From: Iodobacter fluviatilis
GTDB taxonomy: Bacteria; Pseudomonadota; Gammaproteobacteria; Burkholderiales; Chitinibacteraceae
Assembly (NCBI RefSeq): GCF_004194535.1
Contig: NZ_CP025781.1
Coordinates: forward strand, 2,108,001 to 2,172,000
Direction of reading: 5' to 3'
Length of the DNA: 64,000 bases
Shown here: positions 26,989 through 34,971 of the stretch, piece after piece
Numbering within the stretch: the first letter of the stretch is position 1
Layout: the number at the start of each line of letters is the position of its first letter
Notes under the pieces: generated by a model
Told to the model about the DNA's origin: nothing
Seen by the model: only the letters and a program-made list of their open reading frames with translations
Databases searched by the model: none
Program-made: the position numbers and the translations under genes

Positions 26989-27487
26989 AATCCGCCTTAA
27001 GCCCAGCTTGGACGATGTGCGTATTGCCCGTTATGCCGCGCTAGCCATTGCGCTATCGGTATTAGAGGCGGGCATTCCTTCGCCTATCCCTGGGATTAAA
27101 CCAGGGCTGGCTAATATCATCACCTTGATTACTTTATGGCGCTTTGGCTGGCGGGATGCGGCATGGATTTGCCTGCTTAGAATTATGGGCAGTGCCATTG
27201 TCTTAGGCGGATTTCTATCGCCAGGCTTTGCTATGAGCCTAACGGGCGGGCTATGCAGCTTGCTGGCACTTGCGCTGGCTTCTGGCTTGCCTAAGCGCTG
27301 GTTTGGCCCAGTAAGCTATTCCTTGCTGGCGGCATTTGCGCATATGGCAGGGCAGCTATTATTGGCGCGGCTTTGGTTGATTCCGCATAATGGCATCATT
27401 CATCTTGTCCCTATTTTTGCGGCAGCGGCGCTGGTGTTTGGGTTGGTAAACGGCGTGATTGCAGCAAAGCTGATGGCCCATGAGTAA
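26963..27487 (+). CDS. Gx transporter family protein
   Basis: The 174-residue membrane protein has about five to six helices and the characteristic N-terminal helix PSPIPGIKPGLANIITLITL, a pattern also annotated as heptaprenyl diphosphate synthase component I. The start at 26963 (MTSTASVTEIRLKPSLDD) overlaps the NusG-II gene, so they act as a pair. The family is proposed to carry a small redox- or flavin-related substrate; that is inference from gene neighbourhoods. Confidence 0.85.
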   Translation: MTSTASVTEIRLKPSLDDVRIARYAALAIALSVLEAGIPSPIPGIKPGLANIITLITLWRFGWRDAAWICLLRIMGSAIVLGGFLSPGFAMSLTGGLCSLLALALASGLPKRWFGPVSYSLLAAFAHMAGQLLLARLWLIPHNGIIHLVPIFAAAALVFGLVNGVIAAKLMAHE

Positions 27488-27702
27488 ATTCAAAAAAATC
27501 TGAGAACAGAGAGAATCAAGAATGCAGATCACATAGGAAGCAGTTTTTTGCTTTCAGATTACAAAAATGCTTCAGCTTAATGTTGAGAGGGCAAAATATC
27601 GAATCACAGCGTTTCACAGAGGAAACGATAGATTCGATGGTTTTCTCCGTGTTCTCTGTGTCGACAGACCTTTAAGTATTTCGCACTTTTAATAGGTTTC
27701 AA
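27488..27702. repeat. Spacer with CTCCGTG/CACAGAG-type repeat before ubiX
   Basis: It contains TTTCTCCGTGTTCTCTGTGT at about 27642-27661 and AATCACAGCGTTTCACAGAG upstream. The same vocabulary recurs at 44823-44923, 51440-51596 and 53402-53460, so this looks like a decayed copy of a dispersed repeat. Confidence 0.5.
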
Positions 27703-28311
27703 ATGAAAACAATAACATTGGCTTTTACCGGCGCATCCGGCATGCCTTATGGTTTACGCACGCTTGAATGCTTGCTGGCGGCGGGTTGCACCGTGCATGT
27801 GCTCTATACCCAAGCGGCGCAAATTGTGACCAAGCAAGAGCTAGATGAAACTTGGCCTTCGCGTGCGGCTGATCTGGCTGTGCTTTTTCGCCAGCGCTAT
27901 GGCGTTACTGACCAATCGAAGCTGCAAGTTTTTGGTCAGCAAGAATGGTTTGCCCCGATGGCATCTGGCTCTAATCCTGGCGATGGCATGATTGTTTGCC
28001 CTTGCACTATGGGCGCTTTATCGGCGATTGCAGTGGGCGCTTCGGATAATTTATTAGAGCGCGCTGCGGATGTGATGATTAAAGAAGGCAAAAAATTAGT
28101 GGTTGTTCCACGTGAAGCACCTTTTTCGGTGCTGCATCTGGAGAATATGCTCAAGCTGGCAAGGCTGGGTGTGGTGATTCTGCCACCTAATCCGGCTTTT
28201 TATCACCACCCTAAAACCATCGCCGATTTGGTCGATTTTGTGGTGGCAAGAATCTTGGATCAGTTCCAAATTCCGCATCAGCTTATGCAGCGCTGGGGGG
28301 ATAAGGGATGA
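27703..28311 (+). CDS. ubiX: Flavin prenyltransferase UbiX
   Basis: UbiX attaches a dimethylallyl group to FMN to make prenyl-FMN, the cofactor of UbiD decarboxylase in ubiquinone synthesis. The 202-residue protein shows LAFTGASGMPYGLRTLECLL, the CPCTMGALSAIAVGASDNLLERAAD region, and PREAPFSVLHLENMLKLARLG. The stop overlaps the next ATG by four bases. ubiD is not in the window. Confidence 0.95.
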   Translation: MKTITLAFTGASGMPYGLRTLECLLAAGCTVHVLYTQAAQIVTKQELDETWPSRAADLAVLFRQRYGVTDQSKLQVFGQQEWFAPMASGSNPGDGMIVCPCTMGALSAIAVGASDNLLERAADVMIKEGKKLVVVPREAPFSVLHLENMLKLARLGVVILPPNPAFYHHPKTIADLVDFVVARILDQFQIPHQLMQRWGDKG

Positions 28312-29927
28312 GTTTTAGAGTTAACTGGAAGTGGTGCTGCTTTGCCCTGCTTGCTCTGTGGTTTTGGCCCTCGTTCGCCCCGCACGATCCTTGGAAGCCT
28401 GATGAAAGCTATATCCTTGGCCTAGTTTATGAATACACGCTGCGGGATAACTGGCTGGTGCCGATGCTGTCTGGCGAGCCTTTTATGGAAAAACCGCCGC
28501 TGTTTTTCTGGACGGCAGCGGGCTTCTCTCGTTATGTGTTTACCTGGCTGCCTGTGCACACGGCGGCAAGGCTGGCTGCGGCATTTTATATTGCGCTGAC
28601 CTTTATCTTTGCCGCTCTGGCCGCAGGGCAATTTGCCGCCCGCAGCCGAGCCAAAGATCCATCGCAAGCCGCATGGCTCACCGCCATTTTGCTGGCAGGC
28701 ACGCTGGGCCTGGTTGGCAATGGCCATCATATTTTGACCGATAGCGCTCTATTTGCCAGCTTTGCCATCGCCCTCTACGCATTCTCTGTCTTCCCGCAGT
28801 GGCCACTCGCCAGCGGCCTGCTGATGGGCACGGCTTGGGGAATGGCGTTTTTAACTAAGGGATTATTAGGGCCGGGCTGCCTTGGTTTGGCGGCTTTGCT
28901 GCTGCCGATTGTTGATCATCCCTACCGGAAAAAAGCTTATTTACTGACGCTGAGCATCGCTCTGCTGGCCGCTTTGCCTTGGTGGCTAATCTGGCCTTGG
29001 CGTTTATGGCTGGCCTCACCTGAGTTATTTCACACTTGGTTTTGGGTGAATAACCTAGGGCGTTTCTTGGGCGAGAATAACCTTGGCCCAGAATACGAGC
29101 ATGGTTTTTACCTGAAGATTCTGCCTTGGCATGCCTTCCCGCTGATTCTTTATCTGCCGGTATTATTTTTCAGGCATCGCTTGGATGCATTTAAAAATGC
29201 GGCCCCGGCAGCGCTGCTTTGCCTGCTGACTTACACCATCTTATCCTTGGCTAAAACCTCGATGGAGCTATACGCCGTACCCGCCGTGGTGGCGTTTGCC
29301 GTATGGATGGGCGCGCAAGCATCCAGCGTCCCTGCCGCTTTCGAGCGCCGCTTTGGCCTTGTCGCCTTGTGCTTGCTTGCCATCAGCGCCTTACTAGTAT
29401 GGTGGGCATGGGCCGCGCTTTACTTTGGCCTGCCCTTACAAGCGCGCCTGCTGCATTTCTTACCGGGCTTTGCAGAAAAGCTAAACTGGCTGGGTATGCT
29501 GTCCGCACTCGCGCTCACCATCATCGTGTGGAATCTAGCCTGGCGAGCGCCGCAGTGGGCCAAACACCAAGGCGCCGTGCGCTGGCTGGCCGTGCTGGTC
29601 ATGAGCTACGGCCTAGTCTTTAGCCTGCTGCTACCCGGCTTAAATTACAGTAAAAGCTATAAACCCATGATGCTGGATTTAGCCAGCCAACTGGACAAAA
29701 CCCAGTGCCTAGCCAGCTTTGGCCTAGGCGAGCACGAAAGAGGCAACTTCCACTACTACACCACGATGCGGGTGGAGCGCTTCGAAATAGGCCGCGGCAA
29801 AGAATGCCCGCAGCTACTTATCCAGGGCAGCGCCATGCCTGCGAATATTGGGGAATATAGCTTGTTGAAGAAAACCACAAGGGCTACGGATAAGAGTGAG
29901 GAGTTTAGTGTTTGGCGTAAGATATAA
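28308..29927 (+). CDS. ArnT/PMT-like membrane glycosyltransferase
   Basis: The protein has 539 residues and about ten to twelve hydrophobic helices. The first periplasmic loop carries DPWKPDE, the acidic motif of GT-C enzymes such as ArnT that use undecaprenyl-phosphate sugars, followed by MEKPPLFFW. This fits the group that modifies lipid A or other envelope glycans. The donor sugar is unknown because no arn genes are adjacent. Its start overlaps ubiX. Confidence 0.85.
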   Translation: MSFRVNWKWCCFALLALWFWPSFAPHDPWKPDESYILGLVYEYTLRDNWLVPMLSGEPFMEKPPLFFWTAAGFSRYVFTWLPVHTAARLAAAFYIALTFIFAALAAGQFAARSRAKDPSQAAWLTAILLAGTLGLVGNGHHILTDSALFASFAIALYAFSVFPQWPLASGLLMGTAWGMAFLTKGLLGPGCLGLAALLLPIVDHPYRKKAYLLTLSIALLAALPWWLIWPWRLWLASPELFHTWFWVNNLGRFLGENNLGPEYEHGFYLKILPWHAFPLILYLPVLFFRHRLDAFKNAAPAALLCLLTYTILSLAKTSMELYAVPAVVAFAVWMGAQASSVPAAFERRFGLVALCLLAISALLVWWAWAALYFGLPLQARLLHFLPGFAEKLNWLGMLSALALTIIVWNLAWRAPQWAKHQGAVRWLAVLVMSYGLVFSLLLPGLNYSKSYKPMMLDLASQLDKTQCLASFGLGEHERGNFHYYTTMRVERFEIGRGKECPQLLIQGSAMPANIGEYSLLKKTTRATDKSEEFSVWRKI

Positions 29928-30116
29928 TAAATATTACTTACTTTTTGCTGATACTATGTTGGGTTAGTTGTTTAGTTTTGGGCTGTGCGAATAATGTGGA
30001 AACTCCGCTGAATAGGGAGTGGGCATTTTTCAGCATCGTATTATTCTTGCGATGTCCAGCCCCGTAGGGCAGCTTAGTTTTATCAACTCGCGTTAAGCTA
30101 ACTTATCTTTATCGCC

Positions 30117-30164
30117 AAGCCTGCAGGGCGGGTTACGCCTGTGGCTAACCCGCCCTGCAGGCTT
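30117..30164. repeat. Perfect 19-bp inverted repeat with 10-base loop
   Basis: AAGCCTGCAGGGCGGGTTA (30117-30135) and its exact complement (30146-30164) flank CGCCTGTGGC. It lacks a T-run, so it is not a classic terminator. It could fold as a cruciform or a REP-like hairpin. Confidence 0.85.
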
Positions 30165-30195
30165 GCCTTAACTCTACGTCTGGAAATATAAAGTA

Positions 30196-30474
30196 ATGAC
30201 CGTCATTTACATCATTGCACCACTCCTTTTATTTGCTGTGATCTTTTATTACACAACGTACATGCCGCCTGCCCAAAAAGATTGGGAGCGTCTCCCGACG
30301 CTGGACGAATACTTAGCTAAAAATCCAACAGCAAAACATGGCGAAAAAATTTCATGCTCAAAATGCGGCCACACAGAGCAACTTGATACTGGTTTGATTC
30401 GAATCACTGATTACCGCAGAAAGCTGATGTGTACGAAATGTAAAAAAATATTGTGGCGTGAAGAAGAAAAATAA
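30196..30474 (+). CDS. Small membrane-anchored zinc-ribbon protein, unknown function
   Basis: The 92-residue product has one N-terminal helix (IYIIAPLLLFAVIFYYTTY) and a cytoplasmic-type C-terminal half with two CxxC pairs (CSKCGH and CTKCKK) 26 residues apart, a likely zinc ribbon. Codon use looks ordinary. I do not recognise a named family. It is the last gene before the accessory island and the first 234-bp repeat begins 41 bases after its stop. Confidence 0.75.
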   Translation: MTVIYIIAPLLLFAVIFYYTTYMPPAQKDWERLPTLDEYLAKNPTAKHGEKISCSKCGHTEQLDTGLIRITDYRRKLMCTKCKKILWREEEK

Positions 30475-30514
30475 ATTCATTCACATTTCGGCGCTTGAGA
30501 GTTACCACTTAAAT

Positions 30515-30748
30515 AACTGGGGGCAGAGCAAACTTAAATCCAGCTATGCTTCATATTTTCAACTTCAAATGCCGCACAGCATGCCCATGAAGCTGAGGTC
30601 AAAAGCCTGACTGGGCGCTGCATGCCCCCAAAAAAAGATGGGGCAGCCTGTTGGCTGGCGCAAAAAACCAGAGGAATGATTGAAGCTTTCGTGGTCCCAT
30701 TTTTATGGTGCTGAAGCCAGCGGATTTAACTTTACTCTGACCCCAGTT
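30515..30748. repeat. 234-bp repeat (REPIN-like ends), copy upstream of the GHKL gene
   Basis: It runs from AACTGGGGGCAGAGCAAAC to ACTTTACTCTGACCCCAGTT. The ends match the 88-bp repeats, but the core (CATGCCCATGAAGCTGAGG ... TTATGGTGCTGAAGCCAG) is different. A second copy with the same length and orientation lies at 32830-33063, and a partial third at 34366-34647. Confidence 0.9.
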
Positions 30749-30841
30749 GTTTTATAAATCGTATATATTGTGCTTTATGGTTTTGGATACAACCTAGCTT
30801 TCATTTTTGGTTGGTGGCTTGATTTTAACTGTGAGGATGTT

Positions 30842-32773
30842 ATGGAAATTGAAACGTCTAGTGCTATTAAATTATTTTTTCCTAACCCCTCATTGGTCTT
30901 GGTTTTTTATGAGGCAATTGCTAATGCATTTGATGCTGGTGCAAGTGAAATTGGGATTGATATATCAATTCAATCATTTTCATTAGCATCATCACTTAAT
31001 GTAAAAATTATTGATAATGGTTGTGGGTTCTCTGATGAGAGTTTTGAGAGGTTTAAAAAATTAATGAAACCTCGCGATGCCTTTCATAAGGGGATTGGTA
31101 GGCTTGTTTTTTTAGATTATTTTTCGAATGTACATGTGTTGAGCCAATGGAGTAATAAATATAGAAACTTTGTGTATAACAAAGAATTTGTTGGTAATTC
31201 GGAGATAGTAGAGTTTGAAAGCGAGCGCCCAAGCAAGACTACGCTTAATTTCACGGGCTTTGCAAAGGAAAAAATTAAATCATATGATGATCTGCTGCCC
31301 GGAAGTCTCAAGGAGCGTATTATTGCGCATTTTTTATTGACGCTAAAGGATTTGAAAGATAAAGGCCACAATTTTAAGATTAGAATATCTCTGAATGTTG
31401 AAGAGGAAAATTTACAAAGAGAATTCATTTCTACATCGGTTGAAATAAATTCAGTAGATTTGCCTAAAATGCAGTCTGTTGAAATTGCTAAAAATACTCT
31501 AGATGCGTTTTCATCAATTAAGATTAATTTCTATATAAATAATTATTATGTTGGCAGGAATTTATTGACTGCTATTAGTATTGATGGAAGAACCGTACCA
31601 ATTAATCTTGTTTTGCCTTCAGTAATTCCAATAGGCTGTTCTGCAGTATTTATATTTTCATCTGATATGTTTTTTGGTTGCGCCGATAGCTCTCGCCAGA
31701 AGTTGGTATTGCCTGAAAATGTTTCAGAGTCGGCCTTATATTCTTTGCTACGTAGAGAGATTGGAAAAATATTGGTAGATGAGATCCCTCAAATATCAGA
31801 ATTTAATAAAAAAGCAAAAAAACGGTTTGAACAACAGTTTCCGCATCTTTTAGGATATATCGATTGTGATGTTGTTGGATTGATTGATGGAGAGGAGGCG
31901 CTAAATAGCGCACAGCAAAAGTTATTTAAGCAGCAAAAAGAGATTTTGCAGTGTGAACATCTTAGTGATGCTCTTTATGAAAAATCTCTTGATGCGTCAT
32001 CACGAACTCTAACTGAGTATATTTTGTATCGTGAAAAAATAATCTCAAAATTAAAGTTGATGACCTCAGATAACTCTGAAGATGAAATTCATAATTTAAT
32101 TGTTCCACGTAGGAAAGAATATCATCAAGATTCTATTCTTTCAGGTGTTTATGAAAATAATGCATGGCTGCTGGATGATAAATTTATGACTTTCAGAACC
32201 ATTCTAAGCGAAAAAAGAATGGATGAAATAATTAATAATATTTTGTTGTCTGATGAGGTTGAGGGGGAAGCTGGCCGGCCAGATATTGCTATGATATTCT
32301 CTGCAGACCCTAATGATAATGGTCCAGTTGATGTTGTTGTTGTTGAGGTAAAAAAGATAACAGATTCTGAAAAAGAAAATCAATACGCAATAAACCAGCT
32401 TATACAAAGAGCAGTAAAGCTATCAAAATATTGTAGCAATATCCAACGAATATGGTATTACGCTGTTGTCAATGTTAATGATGAGTTTGCTGAAACACTA
32501 CAAATTCAAAAATGGGCACCTTTATATTCAAAAGGTAAGGTTTTTTATCAAGAATTTCAAGCTCCGAAAGTAGGTGGGGGTTTTGTTCCTACTCCAATAT
32601 TTGTTCTTTCATTTGACGCAATTGTTTCCGATGCAGAGGCTCGTAATCATACTTTCTTAGAAATTCTTCGAGACGCTATTAAGAAAAACGTGGAGAAAAC
32701 ATCTATAAAAGAGTCATCAGATAGCTTTGCTGTCATAATTAATGAATCAATTGTTGAGGCCTCTCCTCTCTAA
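30842..32773 (+). CDS. GHKL (MORC/Hsp90-like) ATPase fused to a PD-(D/E)XK nuclease-like domain
   Basis: The ATG at 30842 has GAGGA 4 to 8 bases upstream and gives 643 residues; the frame extends 24 codons further without a site. Residues 15-100 show the Bergerat ATP site: E24-A-I-A-N28-AFDAGA, D58-NGCGF and G84-IGRL. Near the C-terminus RPD481...E502-V-K504 (DVVVVEVKK) fits the PD-(D/E)XK nuclease core, followed by the family-like INQLIQRAVKL helix. ATPase-plus-nuclease fusions of this MORC-like type are linked in the literature to restriction and phage defence. The gene is strongly AT-rich, stands alone and lies between two direct 234-bp repeats, next to a toxin-antitoxin pair. A defence function is inference. 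Confidence 0.85.
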   Translation: MEIETSSAIKLFFPNPSLVLVFYEAIANAFDAGASEIGIDISIQSFSLASSLNVKIIDNGCGFSDESFERFKKLMKPRDAFHKGIGRLVFLDYFSNVHVLSQWSNKYRNFVYNKEFVGNSEIVEFESERPSKTTLNFTGFAKEKIKSYDDLLPGSLKERIIAHFLLTLKDLKDKGHNFKIRISLNVEEENLQREFISTSVEINSVDLPKMQSVEIAKNTLDAFSSIKINFYINNYYVGRNLLTAISIDGRTVPINLVLPSVIPIGCSAVFIFSSDMFFGCADSSRQKLVLPENVSESALYSLLRREIGKILVDEIPQISEFNKKAKKRFEQQFPHLLGYIDCDVVGLIDGEEALNSAQQKLFKQQKEILQCEHLSDALYEKSLDASSRTLTEYILYREKIISKLKLMTSDNSEDEIHNLIVPRRKEYHQDSILSGVYENNAWLLDDKFMTFRTILSEKRMDEIINNILLSDEVEGEAGRPDIAMIFSADPNDNGPVDVVVVEVKKITDSEKENQYAINQLIQRAVKLSKYCSNIQRIWYYAVVNVNDEFAETLQIQKWAPLYSKGKVFYQEFQAPKVGGGFVPTPIFVLSFDAIVSDAEARNHTFLEILRDAIKKNVEKTSIKESSDSFAVIINESIVEASPL

Positions 32774-32829
32774 TTAATAACTAGGGACAGACCACGGTTA
32801 ATTCAGTTAATTAATTTTTTTTAACGAAT

Positions 32830-33063
32830 AACTGTGGTCAGAGCAAACTTAAACCCAGCTATGCTTCATATTCTCAACTTCAAATGTCGCACAACATGCC
32901 CATGAAGCTGAGGTCAAAAGCCTGACTGGGCGCTGCATGCCCCCAAAAAAAGATGGGGCAGCCTGTTGGCTGGCGCAAAAAACCAGAGGAATGATTGAAG
33001 CTTTCGCGGCCCCGTTTTTATGGTGCTGAAGCCAGCGGATTTAACTTTACTCTGACCCCAGTT
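32830..33063. repeat. 234-bp repeat, copy downstream of the GHKL gene
   Basis: It is a direct repeat of 30515-30748 with only scattered differences. Between the GHKL stop and this copy, TAATAACTAGGGACAGACC is a degenerate extra end. The pair encloses 2.1 kb carrying only the GHKL-nuclease gene. Confidence 0.9.
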
Positions 33064-33110
33064 ATTTACCCCAGTTATTTCAGTAGTTATTTCAGTAGTT
33101 ATTTCAGCGC
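33057..33110. repeat. Short tandem repeats of the element end (about 12 bp, three units)
   Basis: CCCCAGTTATTT is followed by repeated CAGTAGTTATTT units. This looks like slippage expansion of the AGTTATT flank of the 234-bp repeat. Confidence 0.7.
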
Positions 33111-33131
33111 CCTTCATACCATCAAAGCTTG

Positions 33132-33159
33132 AAATGGTAATGCAATTGCATTACCATTT
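33132..33159. promoter_or_regulatory. Perfect 28-bp palindrome, likely PrlF/YhaV operator
   Basis: AAATGGTAATGCAA is followed immediately by its exact reverse complement. It lies 40 bases before the prlF start codon, where the promoter should be. Autorepression by the toxin-antitoxin complex binding such a palindrome is the usual scheme in this family; the assignment here is inferred from position and symmetry. Confidence 0.8.
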
Positions 33160-33199
33160 TGGATGTAGGCTGAGTGAGCCTATACTTTTAAGAGGACTC

Positions 33200-33532
33200 A
33201 TGATGGCCGCTACACTAGAACTGGAATCAACACTAACCGATCGTTATCAAACCACCGTACCCGATGCGGTACGGCGAGTGCTTAAGCTGGGGAAGCGCGA
33301 TAAAGTCCATTATTCTGTGCGTGAAGATGGGCTGGTTATTTTGTCGCGGGCTACTGAAGCCGAGCAGGATGATCCTGTTTTAAATTCATTTTTGGGCTTT
33401 TTGGCTCAAGATATGCAACAAAATCCAGAGCGGTTGCAGGCAATGAGTTCGGCTTTACAAGCTCGCATTTTGTTACTCACTGCATCGATTGATGTGGACT
33501 TGGATGCGCCGCTGTCTGAGGAGGATGAATGA
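33200..33532 (+). CDS. prlF: Type II antitoxin PrlF family
   Basis: The ATG at 33200 has AGAGGA just upstream and gives 110 residues. The N-terminal AbrB-like swapped-hairpin domain is clear (ESTLTDRYQTTVPDAVRRVLKLGKRDKVHYSV), with an acidic C-terminal tail for toxin binding (DVDLDAPLSEEDE). The ORF overlaps yhaV by four bases (ATGA). The 22 extra upstream codons run through the operator palindrome and are not coding. Confidence 0.93.
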   Translation: MMAATLELESTLTDRYQTTVPDAVRRVLKLGKRDKVHYSVREDGLVILSRATEAEQDDPVLNSFLGFLAQDMQQNPERLQAMSSALQARILLLTASIDVDLDAPLSEEDE

Positions 33533-34029
33533 AGCCAGCCTCCGCGCCGTTGCTGATTAATGGGTGGGCTATTTATGCTCACCCATTATTTTTGAATCAG
33601 CTGGAAATATTACTTAATCAGGTAGAAAGCCTACGCGCCAAGCATCCCGATCAGTATCAAAAAAAGAATGCCAGTAAGCGGCTTGCGGCGATTGCTAAAC
33701 TTATTTTTGAAGTGATACCCCAAGATCCAACGCGTGCAGAATATCGCCAAGGAAGTACTTTAGGCGATGGGCATAAGCATTGGTTTCGAGCGAAATTCTT
33801 TCAGCAGTACCGTTTATTTTTTCGTTTTCATCAGGCCAGTCGAATCATTGTATTTACTTGGGTGAATGATGATCAAACGTTGCGTGCCTACGATAGTCCC
33901 GATGATGCTTATCGAGTTTTTCGCCGTATGTTAGAGGGGGGTCATCCTCCTGATGACTGGGCGCAATTGCTCAGCGAAGCAGAAGCGCAATCGGGGCGCT
34001 TACAGGGCTTGGAAATATGGAAAGAATAA
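33529..34029 (+). CDS. yhaV: Type II toxin YhaV (RelE-fold ribonuclease)
   Basis: YhaV is a translation-dependent RNase neutralised by PrlF. The 166-residue protein has the family core INGWAIYAHPLFLNQLEILL, the basic HKHWFRAKFFQQYRLFFRF block, and IIVFTWVNDDQTLRAYDSPDDAYRVF. Its stop codon TAA lies inside the AATAACTGGGG start of a REPIN-like end, so a repeat abuts the gene exactly. Confidence 0.95.
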   Translation: MKPASAPLLINGWAIYAHPLFLNQLEILLNQVESLRAKHPDQYQKKNASKRLAAIAKLIFEVIPQDPTRAEYRQGSTLGDGHKHWFRAKFFQQYRLFFRFHQASRIIVFTWVNDDQTLRAYDSPDDAYRVFRRMLEGGHPPDDWAQLLSEAEAQSGRLQGLEIWKE

Positions 34030-34071
34030 CTGGGGTCAGAGTAGGATTTAAGTTTGTTCTGACCGTTACTT
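34028..34071. repeat. Partial REPIN-like repeat at the yhaV stop
   Basis: AACTGGGGTCAGAGTAGGAT followed closely by TTAAGTTTGTTCTGACCG is a shortened, core-deleted version of the 88-bp repeat. Confidence 0.7.
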
Positions 34072-34100
34072 GCTGGTTAGCTCCATGTTAGGAGTCTTTC

Positions 34101-34346
34101 GTGGTGTTTTTTGCGATTTCGCGCGGTGCGTTCGAGTGTTATGTCAGCCTGGGTCTAGTGGCCACGCCGCTTTGGGTTTCGGCGGGTGTAATTTCTAGTG
34201 AGGAGTTGGCAACCTTGCGGGCGGAAGGTATCGATGTCTCGAATTTCAACTACACGCTAGAGCTTGGGGATAGTGCTGGAATTGAAGGTGCAGTAGAAAC
34301 CATTAGGGAACATCATCCATGCCATACGATTTGGGTGGGACGGTGA
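34101..34346 (+). CDS. Small hypothetical protein (GTG start)
   Basis: The 81-residue frame starts at a GTG with AGGAG nine bases upstream. The sequence VISSEELATLRAEGIDVSNF...GAVETIREHHP looks like a real small alpha/beta domain. No named family is recognised. GTTAGG lies 10-30 bases upstream as before several other small genes of the island. It is cut off from its neighbours by repeats on both sides. Confidence 0.55.
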   Translation: MVFFAISRGAFECYVSLGLVATPLWVSAGVISSEELATLRAEGIDVSNFNYTLELGDSAGIEGAVETIREHHPCHTIWVGR

Positions 34347-34365
34347 TATTGCCCGTTTCGCCCAT

Positions 34366-34647
34366 GTAAAAACATGGGCAGCCTGTTGGCTGGCGCAAAA
34401 AACCAGAGGAATGATTGAAGCTTTCGCGGCCCCGTTTTTATGGTGCTGAAGCTAGCAGCCTGTCGGACTTAGCATTAGTCAGCTGCAAAATCACCTGATC
34501 GGGCTATATTTCACCAGATTTTTGGCCAATGACTCGTTATTGGCGCTGCAAATCCGGCAAAATCTGGTCTCGATCATGCGATTTTTCGCTTCGACCGTCT
34601 AAGTCCGACAGGCTGCTAGCGGATTTAACTTTACTCTGACCCCAGTT
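34366..34647. repeat. Partial third 234-bp repeat, split by a 160-bp miniature element
   Basis: The right part of the 234-bp core (from GGGCAGCCTGTTGGCTGG) is present to GCTGAAG. It is then interrupted by the 160-bp element at 34456-34615 and resumes as CGGATTTAACTTTACTCTGA. The left end of the repeat is missing. Confidence 0.88.
34456..34615. mobile_element. 160-bp miniature element (family 2), nested in a repeat
   Basis: The ends are CAGCCTGTCGGACTTAG and its complement, and CTAG lies on both sides (34452-34455 and 34616-34619). It carries no transposase. It is nearly identical to 37583-37742 (opposite orientation) and 46212-46371. Confidence 0.93.
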
Positions 34648-34971
34648 ATTTTTTATTTTGTATTTAATCGTAGTTTTCCCCGAGTTTTCACTTTAAGCAG
34701 CAGGAGGTTGATGCCTGAGAGCGATGCTTTGATGGCACCAGAATATATTGCTGATTTTTGTTATTTTACGACTTTAATTTTTTTACTTGAAGATTAAACC
34801 TGTCTCCAAGATCTGTGTTATTGCTTCACCGCTTGAACTATCGACTTTTATCTTCTAAATTAAGTACACTCCATTGTGTTTTTTATAGTTGTAAATTCAT
34901 TTTTGGTAAATAAAATAAAAACTTGGTAGCTAATATTTTTTATATTTATTGATTTAAAAAAGGCGTAAAAA
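34648..34971. other. AT-rich spacer before the solute-binding protein gene
   Basis: About 320 bases with no supported coding frame. A minus-strand frame at 34860-35084 overlaps the next gene's signal peptide region and has no family features. AAAAAAGGCG precedes the downstream start. No terminator or other repeat is evident. Confidence 0.5.

Noticed and set aside
30515-33063. Composite transposon carrying the GHKL gene
   Set aside because: The flanking repeats carry no transposase and no target duplication was found around the whole unit, so recombination between dispersed repeats is a simpler explanation.
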